From contig OV884059.1 in assembly GCA_930367215.1 (NCBI GenBank), forward strand, positions 221,704,803 to 221,768,802: a stretch of 64,000 bases of DNA, written 5' to 3'. Numbering within the stretch: position 1 is the first letter of the stretch; each line of letters starts with the position of its first letter. Below are positions 46,843 to 57,789 of this stretch, piece by piece. Source of the DNA: Pollenia angustigena (lineage: Eukaryota > Arthropoda > Insecta > Diptera > Polleniidae). The notes beneath the pieces are model-generated. The model saw only the letters and a program-made list of their open reading frames with translations, had not been told where the DNA came from and searched no databases. Position numbers and translations under genes: made by a program.

Positions 46843-47329
46843 ATGGCATACATTTGGCAATTGCCAGTGTTTAATTATATTACACTTAAGTTCAAATTCT
46901 CATTTTAAAATGTATATTAACTAATTAAATTTTAGTTACACTAAACTGTCTATTTTAAATAAAGCTTATATTTCACAATGCTTCACCCACTGTATTTTTT
47001 TACAATTCAAATTTTCCTTTCCTATAGATGCCGGTGGCCACTTGTCACACTTCTCAAAAGGAACGATAAAAAGATCGACATTTTCCATTTTTGTCCCCAC
47101 GAAACCTCGGGGACGCTATTGTTCACCATCTTAAAAACTTTTCAGCAATTTGCACCCTTTCTTTAAAAAAAAAAACATAAATAATTCATTTCCCTACCTA
47201 TGTTTTTCCTTTTCTTTTGCTACCTTTTTTTTTCTTTACAGCTGTCTCACTTCATAAACAAACAAAATTTTCCCTTTTGCATATAACACTGCCTTATCAT
47301 CCTTAGGGTACCCATAACACCGCCTCTAG
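46843..47329. other. unassigned DNA
   Basis: The segment 46975-47170 has an open frame of 62 codons without recognisable motif. Pyrimidine-rich tracts before CAG/TAG (47020-47035, 47225-47240) could look like splice acceptors, but no exon is supported. Confidence 0.45.
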
Positions 47330-47800
47330 CTCTTAGGAGAGGACTAATAGCACGAGCAGTCTGTTATATCTAACAAATTGAAGTTTAACTGCGAGTATAG
47401 ATCTTGGAATTGAGAATTACTTTTATTTCATATATAGAATTGACCATTCCTCAGCCCAAAAAGTGTGGTTTTCAATTACAGTTTCAGCAAGCTTGCGAGA
47501 CAGTATATTGTTCGGCATTTTAATATTTTATTTATGTAGTCAAAATGAAGTTTAAGTGTTTCCACAAATAACGAGTTAAGACCCGTTTTCAGGAAGAGCA
47601 TGTAGTTTGGAGTGCTACTAGGTAAGAACAGCACCTTTTTTATAAATATACCAAGAAGTTTTTCGCCGACATCATATTTTTTGTAACCCCATATTTGAGC
47701 ACCATATAACATAATAGAACGGACAGCAGATCTAAAGATTCTTAGCTTATTTATGTTTGAAATTTTGGGATGGCTAAAATTTTAAGCGCAGTACGATGAG
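47330..47800 (-). pseudogene. LINE ORF2 fragment
   Basis: The minus-strand frame 47476-47712 reads MLYGAQIWGYKKYDVGEKLL...FLPSSTPNYMLFLKTGL...VETLKLHFDYINKIL. It continues to ILSRKLAETVIENHTFWAEEW down to ~47410. This resembles the region after the RT domain of insect LINEs (YGA..WG....VE..., TPNYML..ETG). No catalytic motif is present. Clade not assigned. Confidence 0.65.
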
Positions 47801-48314
47801 ATTGCTAATTTAGATGTTAAAAGTTTGCAATTATAAAATTATCAATAAAGGTAAGAAAGCTATGTGAACATATGCAGTAAGTTATCAATCAAAGAATTGC
47901 CTCTACCGCCATAAAAATTCAACTCACCCTGAGCATCACCATTAGTTCTACCATTTAAGATCAATTAAATAAGTTGATAAATGTATTCAACTTTTTTATT
48001 TCAGTGGCCAAAAGGAGAAAGTTCTTAAGGCACCTTAAGATCTTCATGTTCATGGGCAAAATTTCAATTATTTTGTAAAATTTTTGAGGAAGTTATGGCA
48101 AAATGACTTTTTGGTTATCTTTTTTCAATGTGCAATTACGTTTGAATTAATAAAAACTTCCGATCTGTGACATTAGGAAGGTTTAGGAATAAAAACCTAA
48201 AAAACTATAACCGCAGTGAACTGATGATTATATTATTAGATTCGAAGTCAATTTCAAAAAGCCACCTTAAAAATTTTGAATTGTTCTCCTATAACACTTA
48301 AAATAAAGGAGGGG
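47801..48314. other. unassigned DNA
   Basis: No motif recognised. Ends in a G-run where the next element starts. Confidence 0.5.
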
Positions 48315-48965
48315 GGGGGGTGCTTTAATACCATGTGAGATAAGGCCATGATGGCTTTATCTCTCATTCAATAGGGAGATAAAGCCTTTTTTTTTTTTTT
48401 TTTTCATTTGAATGGGAGATAAAGCCATCATGGCCTTAGCTTACATTAGCAATATTATAAAATGGCTTTATCTCTCATTTCTGTTCCGGAGACACTAAAG
48501 TAAAGTATTGAAATCTGGCTTCGCATACTAAAGCTTTTCTGCGTGCAGGCCTGCGGCCGTGCTTACGGGTTTTTTCCTCCAGTAGGATGCGGCAGGTGGC
48601 TTCGCTGAATAAAGTTTTCCTGCGTGCGTCGCAAGAATAAAGAAATGTGGCTGTAGGAAATATCGCCCAAAGAAAAATGGCCCAAAAAAAAATTAAAAAT
48701 CGCCCAAATGAAGAATCGCCCAAAAGAACATGAAAAATAACCCAAAAAGTTATATATGCAATTTTGCCCAAATGAAACGAAAAAGAGCCCAAAATAAAAA
48801 TTAAATGAAAAAAAGAAAAATTGAATTTTTTCCAAAAAAAAAAAAAAATTAAAAATTACCCAATTTGCAAAACAGTGTTTATTATTCATATAAATTTAGA
48901 AAATTTAGTAACTTACAAATGTAAGCAAAAACACGTTTTATAATGGTTACAAATAACAAAACTAT

Positions 48966-49082
48966 TTTTAAAGAAACTTATTTTACCACAATGTGGTTGT
49001 CGGTGACATTGATTTGGTTAAATTAAACATAATATGGTCAACATTTTTTTAAAAATGGTTTTGTTGTTTTTTCTCTGGGTGC
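48966..49082. mobile_element. half copy of the 28638-29113 MITE family
   Basis: Contains ACCACAATGTGGTTGTCGGTG, TTAAACATAATATGGT and the terminus GTTTTTTCTCTGGGTG, matching the right half of the MITE at 28638-29113. The other half is missing. Confidence 0.65.
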
Positions 49083-49159
49083 ATATATTAAACATATAAC
49101 GAAAACACATTTGGGCGCAAAGATTTTCTTCCCTATGTTGTAACAAATACCGGCAGCAC

Positions 49160-50053
49160 TTACTAAAGCGTCTCGGCATAGCCGGCCTTCGGCCGGGCGC
49201 AAGGATTTTTTCCTTTATGGTATAACAAGTACCGGTTTCGCTAAGTAAAGCTTCTAAAATCTGCCTTGTTTCCGAACGAAGGCCGACTCGCAGACAAGCT
49301 TTAGTTATCGAAGCCTGTATTTGTTATACCATAGAGGAAAAAATCCTTGCGCCTGGCCGAAGGCCGGCTGGGCAGAGAAGCTTTAGTTAGCGAAGCCGGT
49401 TTTTGTTATACCAAAGAGGAGAAAATCGTTGCCCTCGGCCGAAGGCCGGCTGTGCAGAGAAGCTTCAGTTAGCGAAGCCGGTACTTGTTTTTATCAAAGA
49501 GGAGAAAATCCTTGCGCCGGCCATAGGCCCGCTATGCTTTCGAGTTTGTCTAGGGACACAATGACACTGGACGTTATGACATGCCACCTTTTGCAATATG
49601 TCCCGTTATTTTTCTCTGCCCAGCCGGCCTTCGGCCAGGCAGAGAAGCTTTAGTTAGCGAAGCCGGTTTTTGTTATACCAAAGAGGAGGAAATCGTTGCC
49701 CTCGGCCGAAGGCCGGCTGTGCAGAGAAGCTTCAGTTAGCGAAGCCGGTACTTGTTTTTATCAAAGAGGAGAAAATCCTTGCGCCGGCCATAGGCTAGCT
49801 ATGCTTTCGAGTTTGTCTACGGACACAATGACACTGGACGTTATGACATGCCACCTTTTGCAATATGTCCCGTTATTTTTCTCTGCCCAGCCGGCCTTCG
49901 GCCAGGCAGAGAAGCTTTAGTTAGCGAAGCCGGTTTTTGTTATACCAAAGAGGAGAAAATCGTTGCCCTCGGCCGAAGGCCGGCTGTGCAGAGAAGCTTC
50001 AGTTAGCGAAGCCGGTACTTGTTTTTATAAAAGAGGAGAAAATCCTTGCGCCG
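49160..50053. repeat. GC-rich 267-bp tandem array (left part)
   Basis: Two full and one partial unit with a 267-bp period (starts about 49429, 49696 and 49963), nearly identical to each other. Each contains GGCCGAAGGCCGGCTG palindromes, GCAGAGAAGCTT(C/T)AGTTAGCG and AATGACACTGGACGTTATGA. Upstream, 49160-49420 holds older related blocks, one inverted (49165-49255 against 49310-49410). The open frames in the units start at TTG, not ATG, and are not taken as genes. The array is cut by the Transib and resumes at 51979. Confidence 0.85.
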
Positions 50054-51978
50054 CACAGTGGGAAATTTTACGAGAAGGCGGTCAAAATTCCATAACTTTT
50101 GACTGGATCGGTATTTTTTTATGCGATTTTTTTTGCTTTGTTAGGCTTTAATTTGCACTATAAAACGTAAAATTCGACTGATAGGAGCAAAAGATATAGG
50201 GAGTTCAAAATGCATTTTCATTTTTTTGTTGAGTTTCGGTGTAAAAGTTGAATGTTTCAAATATGATTTTTTTATAATTTATCATTATTTCTCTTGTATT
50301 TTACAACTGATACTTATTTTTTTATTGTCGAACTTAGATCCTGTCAGAAAATGCCAATATTTGGCCCCTGTAAATTTTTTAGTCCCAATATTCACAGGGG
50401 CCAAAGGTTGGCTTTTTTGGGACGAGACGAGTTGTTATAAGGATACAACTGAAAAGGAATATTTTGAAAAATGCCCAAATAGCATTCTTGGCTATCGATA
50501 ACATTTTAGGTAATTCAACTTTTATTTTTGGTTTGAGATGTTTGTGTATTTTATTTTTATATATTAACTAGCTTAACCTGGTGAGCTTCGCTACACTTCT
50601 TTAACCACTTCTTGAAATGAGAGATATTTAATATATACATCCTATGGGAGGTATTTCCCCCCTGCGCCTACCCGCTTTATTTTTTTTCTCAAAAGTGTGG
50701 TATACCATAAGAGTGACTTCTACAAAGTTTGAACATTCTTACTATAACAATTCTTAAGATATGCGATATTAAACATTGGCGTCCTATGGGGGTGACACTT
50801 CCCCCGCTGCAATTTTATTTCAATTTTGGGGCTCAGTAGATCCTACTACAAAAAGTTCAGCAAAATGCGTCCAGCGGCTCTTAAGATATGCGATAATTAA
50901 TATTGGCATCCTATGGGGGTACCAATTCCCCTGTCCCTATAAAAAAAATAAGTAGCCTATTTTATTTTTAGGGCTCACGTGATGTTACTTTAAAAATTTC
51001 AGGAAAATCGGTTCAGTAGTTTCGTAGTCTATAAGCCAACAAACAAACAAACATACAAACATTTTTCATTTTTGTATATATGTATATAGATGCTCGCGGA
51101 AGAATCTGTAGTCTTTGTTCCTTTTTTCTTGCGCTTCTTCAGATAGATCTCCAACTGGTATAAAATTTTATGAACTGTGGTTGGCATATGTCTCCAAGAG
51201 TATTTTTTGTTATAAAGAATTGCTGTTTCATTTGCTTACTGGCCAAATTTTTTTACATTTATCTTTCTGCTACATGATATAACTTGTAAAATGATCTGGA
51301 ATCTTCTTATTAATTCAAAATGTACTCCTGTGATAATTTATGTGGCCTGAACTGCTTTATTTGTCGAAAATTCTTTAAGACTCATCTTCTTTAATTTCAG
51401 TAATGTGTCCTTGCAGGACTTATTTTTTTAACCGAATATCTTACCTTGGGTCACAGAAATTGCTGTAGTTCGCAAGTTCGTAACCAGATGTGTGTACAAT
51501 GGGGTATAGAAAAGTAGGTTAGATTCTGGACTACAAGAGAGTATAGATTTTTTTTGACGCGTTTGACGGGCAGGACTTATGCTCTATAAAGTAGGAAATT
51601 TCCGAGAAATTTTGACATTAAAAAAAAAAAAAAAAAATAAATAGTTCTAGAGGTCGCAGAGTTTAATGCTTTAAACCACGTGTAGCTAATAAAATAAACT
51701 AATTCACAAAACTTATTCTGTCAAAAAGTCTTAAAAAACAAAAAAGTTATGAGCATTTCAACTTCAAAAATTTACTCAGAAATTCAAAACTATAACCAAA
51801 TATTGAGAAAGTCCATTTCGGACCACCCTGTTCTCAATGAAATAGTTGAAATAGGGTTGAAATTTTTTGGCTCCCGAGGTTCACTAGTATTTACTTTCAC
51901 ATGAATAAAAAAATTTTAAGATCGGAGAACATAAAAAAAAATAATTTTGACCGCCTTCTCAAAATATGAACCAGTGTG
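50054..51978. mobile_element. non-autonomous Transib element with RSS-like heptamer end
   Basis: The left end CACAGTGGGAAATTTTACGA and right end (complement CACACTGGTTCATATTTTGA) share GAGAAGGCGGTCAAAATT. The flanks are an exact 5-bp GC-rich duplication CGCCG (50049-50053, 51979-51983). CACAGTG ends with 5-bp CG-rich duplications are the Transib hallmark; the family is the relative of RAG1, and CACAGTG equals the V(D)J recombination heptamer. The interrupted unit reads TTGCGCCGGCCATAGG in the intact neighbouring copies, which confirms the insertion. No transposase ORF; the interior holds a Helitron and T/A-rich DNA. Confidence 0.88.
50568..51090 (-). mobile_element. short Helitron-like element inside the Transib
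   Basis: On the minus strand it begins A|TCTATATACATATATACA (51090) and ends AAGCTAG|T (50568): TC start, CTAG end, inserted between A and T. The body has a few ~130-bp diverged repeats with CCTATGGGGGT and TTAAGATATGCGAT. Its CAAACAAACAAACATAC tract is typical of the family. No Rep/helicase. Confidence 0.75.
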
Positions 51979-52345
51979 CGCCGGCCATAGGCCCGCTATG
52001 CTTTCGAGTTTGTCTACGGACACAATGACACTGGACGTTATGACATGCCACCTTTTGCAATATGTCCCGTTATTTTTCTCTGCCCAGCCGGCCTTCGGCC
52101 AGGCAGAGAAGCTTTAGTTAGCGAAGCCGGTTTTTGTTATACCAAAGAGGAGAAAATCGTTGCCCTCGGCCGAAGGCCGGCTGTGCAGAGAAGCTTCAGT
52201 TAGCGAAGCCGGTACTTGTTTTTATCAAAGAGGAGAAAATCCTTGCGCCGGCCATAGGCCCGCTATGCTTTCGAGTTTGTCTACGGACACAATGACACTG
52301 GACGTTATGACATGCCACCTTTTGCAATATGTCCCGTTATTTTTA
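51979..52345. repeat. GC-rich 267-bp tandem array (right part)
   Basis: Continues the array in register after the Transib duplication: one full unit (about 51979-52245) and most of the next, ending at the CCCGTTATTTTTATAAATAAC junction. Confidence 0.85.
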
Positions 52346-53501
52346 TAAATAACATTTAGGAATTCGTCGAATAGTAATAATGAATGATTTAGACAAATAG
52401 TATGCCCGAAAAAATTTTTGGATGATTTTTCATATTGAAAAATCACTAAATTTTAAAAGCGAAAAATCACCCAATAATAACGAAAAATAGCCCAACAATT
52501 TTGGATCACTTTTCATATGAATTCAGGCCCAATTTTACATGGAATATTTTTGGGCGATTTTTCATTTATTTTTTTTGGGCCATTTTTCTTTGGGCGATTT
52601 TTCCTACAGCCAAAAAATGTTTTTCAATGATAGCTAAGGATTACCCCATTTACAGAATGTTTACACCATGCATAACAATTTTCTGAAAAAATATGGCTTT
52701 ATCTCTCATTTGCGAAAAAAAAATATGGCTATATCTCTCATTTCGCAAAATTTTAAGTATGACCTTACCTCTCAATGATTGGGCAATAAGGCCATTATGG
52801 CTTTATCTCCCATTCAATTGAGCAATAAAGCCATCATGGTCTTATCTCACATGGTTTTAAAGCACCCCCCAATATAAAACCAAAAAAGGTTAATTATTTA
52901 AACAAATTATTACAAAATATTTCGTTTAAAATAGGATTTTAGTTCATTATAAACATTTACAGAACCGTTTAAAGGCCTGTTCCCAATTTTCATTAAGAAG
53001 ATTTCATTGAGAAACACGTTTTCTTTCTACAGATGTTTGTCTTTATAGTTGTCAAAGGAACATTATATAATCCCTAGTCACTTTCAGTTTTCATAGCACT
53101 ATACGCATTGACATCTTTTTGGCGTCAGAAACTGTAGTTTTTCATTATGATAAATTGACAAAAAATTTTTTGGTGCATTTGATAAACTTTTTCCTAAAAG
53201 CAGTTGGTAACTATTAGAAGTAGCTGTGCTAGGCAAAAGTGATTTAAACCAAACAAAAGAGAGAGAAAAAATTAATTAAAACGAATCAAAAATTCGGAAT
53301 GCGTTTTTTTTTTTTTTTTTTGACTTAAGACCTTTTCGACTTACGGCTAAGATCTATTTCAATAATCTGTTGCCATAATTAAATAAAGAAAATCCCGGGA
53401 ACTCCCGCACAAATTTCCAGGGATTTTTTTTTCCCGAAAATTGTGCATAATCCTGGGATTTTTGTCCCGGGAAATCCCGTATGAAAAACACTAAGTGCAA
53501 T

Positions 53502-54415
53502 ACAACTGCATGACTATAACAAGCATAATAATTTGACTTTGCTTATAAATTTAGTGCTACAAACGTAGTTTTTATTGCATTTTTATTTTTATTTTTCATT
53601 TTAAATTTAATTGCCTCTTCTACAATAGAAAACAGCTGCAGAACTTTTCGGTCTAACCAGAGATTGAAACCAGATGCATGTTCTTGTATTGCAAATAGTA
53701 AAAAAATCAGGATAATAGGATTTAAGTCAATTAAGAAATGTTATTTTATAACATCAAAGCAAATAGCAAGACAAATGATTAAAATTAATAAAGGAACGAA
53801 GCTTATATCATTGGGTACGCCGATGATGCGATAACATTTTTTGAATTTTTAACAATTTGATTAAAAATATTTTTCAAGTGAGGAGAAGGGTTTCACAAAA
53901 TGGAGGGCTCAGAGCTGAAGCGAACCAAGTCAAAAATGAAAATTCGATAATATTTTGAGTTCGAGTAAGTGAATTTCCATTCATTTCTGGAGCCATTGAC
54001 ATGGGTTTATTACCGTTAACTTTGGAACGAAAAACTTTTTGATTTAGTCCGTTACAGAACTCGATAGAGTTAAACTTTGCGAAGAATTTCACACCAGTTT
54101 TGAAATACATATATGCACTTTATTTTATGACTTGGTTCGGTTCAGCTTTGAAATCTCCAAATAACCCCCCTTAATTATCTCACGTGCGTTGTCATAATCT
54201 TAAAAAAATTATTGGAAATGACAGCTAAAAAAATGCGACAGGTGGCTTACAACCAGCGCCTAAATCAGCTACTCAGAAAACGGAAACGATAATAGTTGAG
54301 GATCGCAGAGTATTAAAAATGCTAGAGATTAGAAAACAACGGACAAATTTATTTTTCAGACAATTTTTTTTATATCTAAAAAAATTAAACCAAATTCGTA
54401 GAACGAAGCCAATAA
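53502..54415. other. intergenic DNA, nothing recognised
   Basis: A/T-rich. The frame 53874-54110 (minus) has no family motif. Confidence 0.55.
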
Positions 54416-54960
54416 CACAAGGGAACAAATTTGTACTTTTTATGTGCGCTCTGAGAATTTATGTCAAATTTTAATAATTTGAGTTCGCTGATTTCAAATC
54501 TAAACTCCATTTATCTCTATCAGCTCTAGTTTGCGTGATATACCGTTATGTCCAAAATTAAGGCATTTTCACTACATATATTGAAATAATAATAAGACCA
54601 AAACTGCGTCTTTATTTTTTTTGAATTTTTAAAGAACAAAAATTGGTTTATTTTCAAAATTGTCCTACATTTTCTTTAAAAATTTTACGATATCCCTGAA
54701 ACTACAGGGCATATTTAAAAACAATGTAAAAACGGCTTAAAGATAATATTGTTGCCTAGTTTCGGATGTGTGGAATATGATACACCGTTTTCAAGTTATT
54801 CCAATATATGTAGTGAAAGTGCCTTAATTTTGGACATAACGGTATATCACGCAAACTAGAGCTGATAGAGAAAAATGGAGATTAGATTTAAGATCAACGA
54901 ACTCAAATTATTAAAAATTTGCAATCAAATTTCAGAGCGCAAAATTACTGTTCCGCCGTG
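54416..54960. mobile_element. Transib-like palindromic MITE (second copy)
   Basis: The termini CACAAGGGAACA (left) and complement of CACGGCGGAACA (right), then GCGCTCTG after unequal spacers, as in 13273-13935. The arms share AACTAGAGCTGATAGAG and CCTTAATTTTGGACATAACG. Flanks AATAA / AATAT agree only partly. Non-coding. Confidence 0.65.
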
Positions 54961-55129
54961 TAATATGTTAATTTTCCTTTTTATATTTATATCGTAGAAA
55001 AAATTAAAAAAAATGTTTCTAATCACCCAACTCATAGAATCAAGCAAACGATTTTTTTGATTTTCACCTATTACCAAAATGATTATATTAGTGGTGTACA
55101 AAAATAATTGCAAATGGCCTTGCAACATA

Positions 55130-56449
55130 CAGTATTCCACGGATAATTACCTCGACAAAAATGCCAATATTTTTGGGTAATTATGCGGGGTAAGCATTTA
55201 AACGAATACACTTAACTACCTCGTTGAAGTAATAATAAGAATACGTTTAACTACCACATTGAGGTAATTAGACGTATTTATTAACAAGATAACTTTGATG
55301 TATGAACAAATTTAAGAAAGGAATTTTAACATGAACCAGCTAAATCTTAAGAGATAGCAATAAAAAACAATAAGATTTGTTGTCTTAAATTTTATCTGTA
55401 GTGCTTTTTGAGATGTCCTATCATACCCTACTACTACTCATGGAAGCTGTAAATATGCAATTGCATGCTTTTTCTTGTGCGACCAATGAATACAGAAACA
55501 ATATATTTATGCGTTTAGAGCTTTAAATGAATTTTGGTATCGATTTGTTTGTACATAATTTCCATATTTTAACCATTGCTGCATTTTTATTGCACACATA
55601 TTTTAAGTTTTTAAAACATATTTTAATACATGTTAAGCAAAAAAAATTCCTTTAATTTCTGGTTAACAGATGAATTTTCTGTTGCTCTAATTTCGCCACC
55701 TACATTAAATTTTCACTGTACAATTTTAAGCCAAAGCAAGTTTTTGTTGAAGATAAATGTTTTTCGCAACTTATAACATAGAAACCTAGACGCATCGTTT
55801 AGTAAACGATCGAATCAGAAACACTTGTTTAAGTAATCATTTCGTGTCCGTCCGTCCATCTTGCTGGTTGTATGTCCATGTAAACCTTGTGCGAAAGAAA
55901 AGGTAGCAGTTTTTAGATAATTTGATAGAATTGGGTAAATACGTTTAGTTGTCATAAGAACAAAACCTATGAAAATTGTAAGAATCGGTCTATAATATCA
56001 CATAGTCCCCATGCAAACTTCAAACTTTAATCTCTTTAAGACAAAATATCTCATAAGTTTGGTGTATCTAGATAATATATAACTCTTATATGAATCTTGA
56101 CCTCATAACATAACTTTTAATGCAAATATTAATTTGTTGAATATTTTGCTTTTATTTTTTAAAAAAAATTTTAGTGCATATTTTCAAACTATTAACATGG
56201 AAAACTTGGATGCATTATTTGCTGTGTTTTTGTCAAATAGTACTGAGGCAATTAAACGAATGAAATTTAGGTATAATTTTGTTTTGGGGGTTAAATTTTT
56301 AAGGCAATTATCCGAATCGGGTAATTAAGCGTATGACAATTAATGGATTTTTGTTTAAAAAATGGAAGAAAAAAAAACGGGGATTTAAAACTCGAGGTAA
56401 ATAAGCATGAACGGCATTTAAGCGTGGGGTAATTAACCGGGTTATACTG
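55130..56449. mobile_element. pogo/Tigger-like non-autonomous element
   Basis: The left end CAGTATTCCACGGATAATTA and right end (complement CAGTATAACCCGGTTAATTA), flanked by TA on both sides (55128-55129, 56450-56451). CAGTA-TAA-C ends and a TA duplication fit the pogo/Tigger group of Tc1/mariner. GGTAATTAAGCG motifs repeat in both subterminal regions. No transposase readable; a 64-codon frame at 56134 has no motif. Confidence 0.7.
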
Positions 56450-56451
56450 TA

Positions 56452-57078
56452 GCAAGTGCAAAATGGTTTAGTAAAGTATACTTTTGGGATTATAGTAGAT
56501 ACTAACCATTTTGCATTTTACCATATGTAAGCCAAAGAATCATTAGCACGTTTAAGTCAATGTAGTCCACACTTTTGTCACTTTTTAAAGTAGATGTCGA
56601 ATTGAAAATTGCATATTTTTTAACATATATTTTTGTTTTTTTTTTTTTAATATAAAATCAAAATACGAATTCATAACAAAACAATTTTTTCTTCATATTA
56701 AAGGTAAATAAAAAATTGTAGACAACTTACTGACAATGTTGCTAAAAAGTCACCAAAATAGTCGACAAAACTGGTGCCTTGGAGACACTTGCACCCAGGT
56801 TTTCTTCAGGGAGCTTTTTGTTATTTCGGTATCAGAATCGGATACATTTTATTATTATATCTTAAAATTATTTTCCCTCTAATCTTATTCTGTACTCAGT
56901 TTTAAGAACTTTAATAATCGCTCGTAATATTTAGATATAATTGCAGCACATCAACTGTTTAAAACCGCTTACCCTTCTCTCTAGCCACTATTATCTTAAA
57001 CTCTTCTAACGCTTTTGCAACCGATTTGCAAACCTAACCAAATTGTTATAGTGATGAAATCATACACATACACGCTTA
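56452..57078. other. intergenic DNA with a short hairpin
   Basis: TGCAAAATGGTTTAGTA (about 56457) pairs with TACTAACCATTTTGCA (about 56501). Nothing else recognised. Confidence 0.55.
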
Positions 57079-57731
57079 CCCAACAAACAAGAAGTCAAAC
57101 TTTTGATATCAAACAAAATTCTCAAAGGTTTTGTTATTGTTTTATTTTAATATTAAAATTCAAATTGATAATGATTTGAAAATAAACATTTGACATCAAA
57201 TATTTTATAAATTTGATATCAAATTGGTATCAAATGTCAAATTCAAATCAAAAAATAAACTTGGCAATACATAAGCGAAAAATAAATGTAAACATTAAAA
57301 ATGGCGATCAAAGTCAATTTTTTACTTCGTGGCTTAATGTGTTTTACAAGTGAACGATCTGTTTCTTGTGAAAAATAAATAAAGGAAGCCAAGTATTTCG
57401 TCTTGCCAAGAATTAGAGGACGAAAAGAACTTTATTTCATATCAAGGCTTTGGTGCCGACTGTCTTTCTCACCGTTTATTTAAATAAATAATGAATAAAA
57501 TTAAAAAAAATTATACACCTTTATTTATGTTCCACATTGTATTATAATCCACATTTGAGAATTACGTTTGAAAGCAAGTTGAAAATAAAGGCATTTTTCA
57601 ATTTGAAAATAATTTCCCCTTTTTGTGGAGAATGCCATGATTTTCAAATCATTATAAAACGTTTGTCGTTTCAGAAAACGTTTGATATCAAATCGTTTTC
57701 AATTTCAAATCCAACCTCCGTGTTTGCTGGG
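57079..57731. mobile_element. MITE of the CCAACAAACA family (copy 3)
   Basis: The ends CCCAACAAACAAGAAGTC and (complement) CCCAGCAAACACGGAGG, flanked by TA (57077-57078, 57732-57733). The interior has CAAACGTTTTATAATGATTTG-type repeats and the block AATTTCCCC shared with 16142-17422. Non-coding. Confidence 0.75.
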
Positions 57732-57768
57732 TATATATTTAAGTAGAAATTCACATGAACTTAAATAA

Positions 57769-57789
57769 TATGTGTGTGTGTGTGTGTGT
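57769..57789. repeat. (TG)n microsatellite
   Basis: About ten TG units. CA/TG-rich DNA continues to ~58060. Confidence 0.9.

Larger units (their letters stand above)
48649..52611. mobile_element. inner inverted-repeat element with GGGCGATTTTT-type repeats
   Basis: The ends GGCTGTAGGAAATATCGCCC and (complement) GGCTGTAGGAAAAATCGCCC. The subterminal zones are made of repeated AAATCGCCCAAA / AATAGCCCAA motifs, on the left to ~48860 and on the right from ~52450. The middle holds a half copy of the 28638 MITE, the 267-bp array and the Transib. Superfamily not assigned. Confidence 0.7.
48315..52870. mobile_element. outer inverted-repeat element (4.6 kb with inserts)
   Basis: The ends GGGGGGTGCTTTAATACCAT and (complement) GGGGGGTGCTTTAAAACCAT continue in complementarity through GTGAGATAAG-CCATGATGGC. 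The motif GGCTTTATCTC(T/C)CATT is repeated in both orientations in both end regions (48350-48480, 52690-52830). Target duplication not clear because of the flanking G-run. No transposase. It encloses 48649-52611. Confidence 0.7.
36936..53493. mobile_element. hAT-type element inflated to 16.6 kb by nested insertions
   Basis: The left end TAGAGTTTTTCTTTTCCCGG and right end (complement TAGTGTTTTTCATACGGG) are matching terminal repeats. Both ends carry CCCGGGAAA-type subterminal motifs (36950-37020; 53390-53480). The flanks are an identical 8-bp direct repeat AGTGCAAT (36928-36935, 53494-53501), the hAT signature. Recognised inserts are 37154-40577, 42463-46838 and 48315-52870, plus LINE pieces. 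The original element may have been only 1-3 kb. Remaining parts (36936-37153, parts of 40.6-48.3 kb, 52871-53493) show no transposase. Confidence 0.8.

Noticed and set aside
49429..49920. Identical 74-codon open frames repeated in the 267-bp units
   Set aside because: They start at TTG, have no ATG or known domain, and repeat only because the DNA unit repeats with a length divisible by three.
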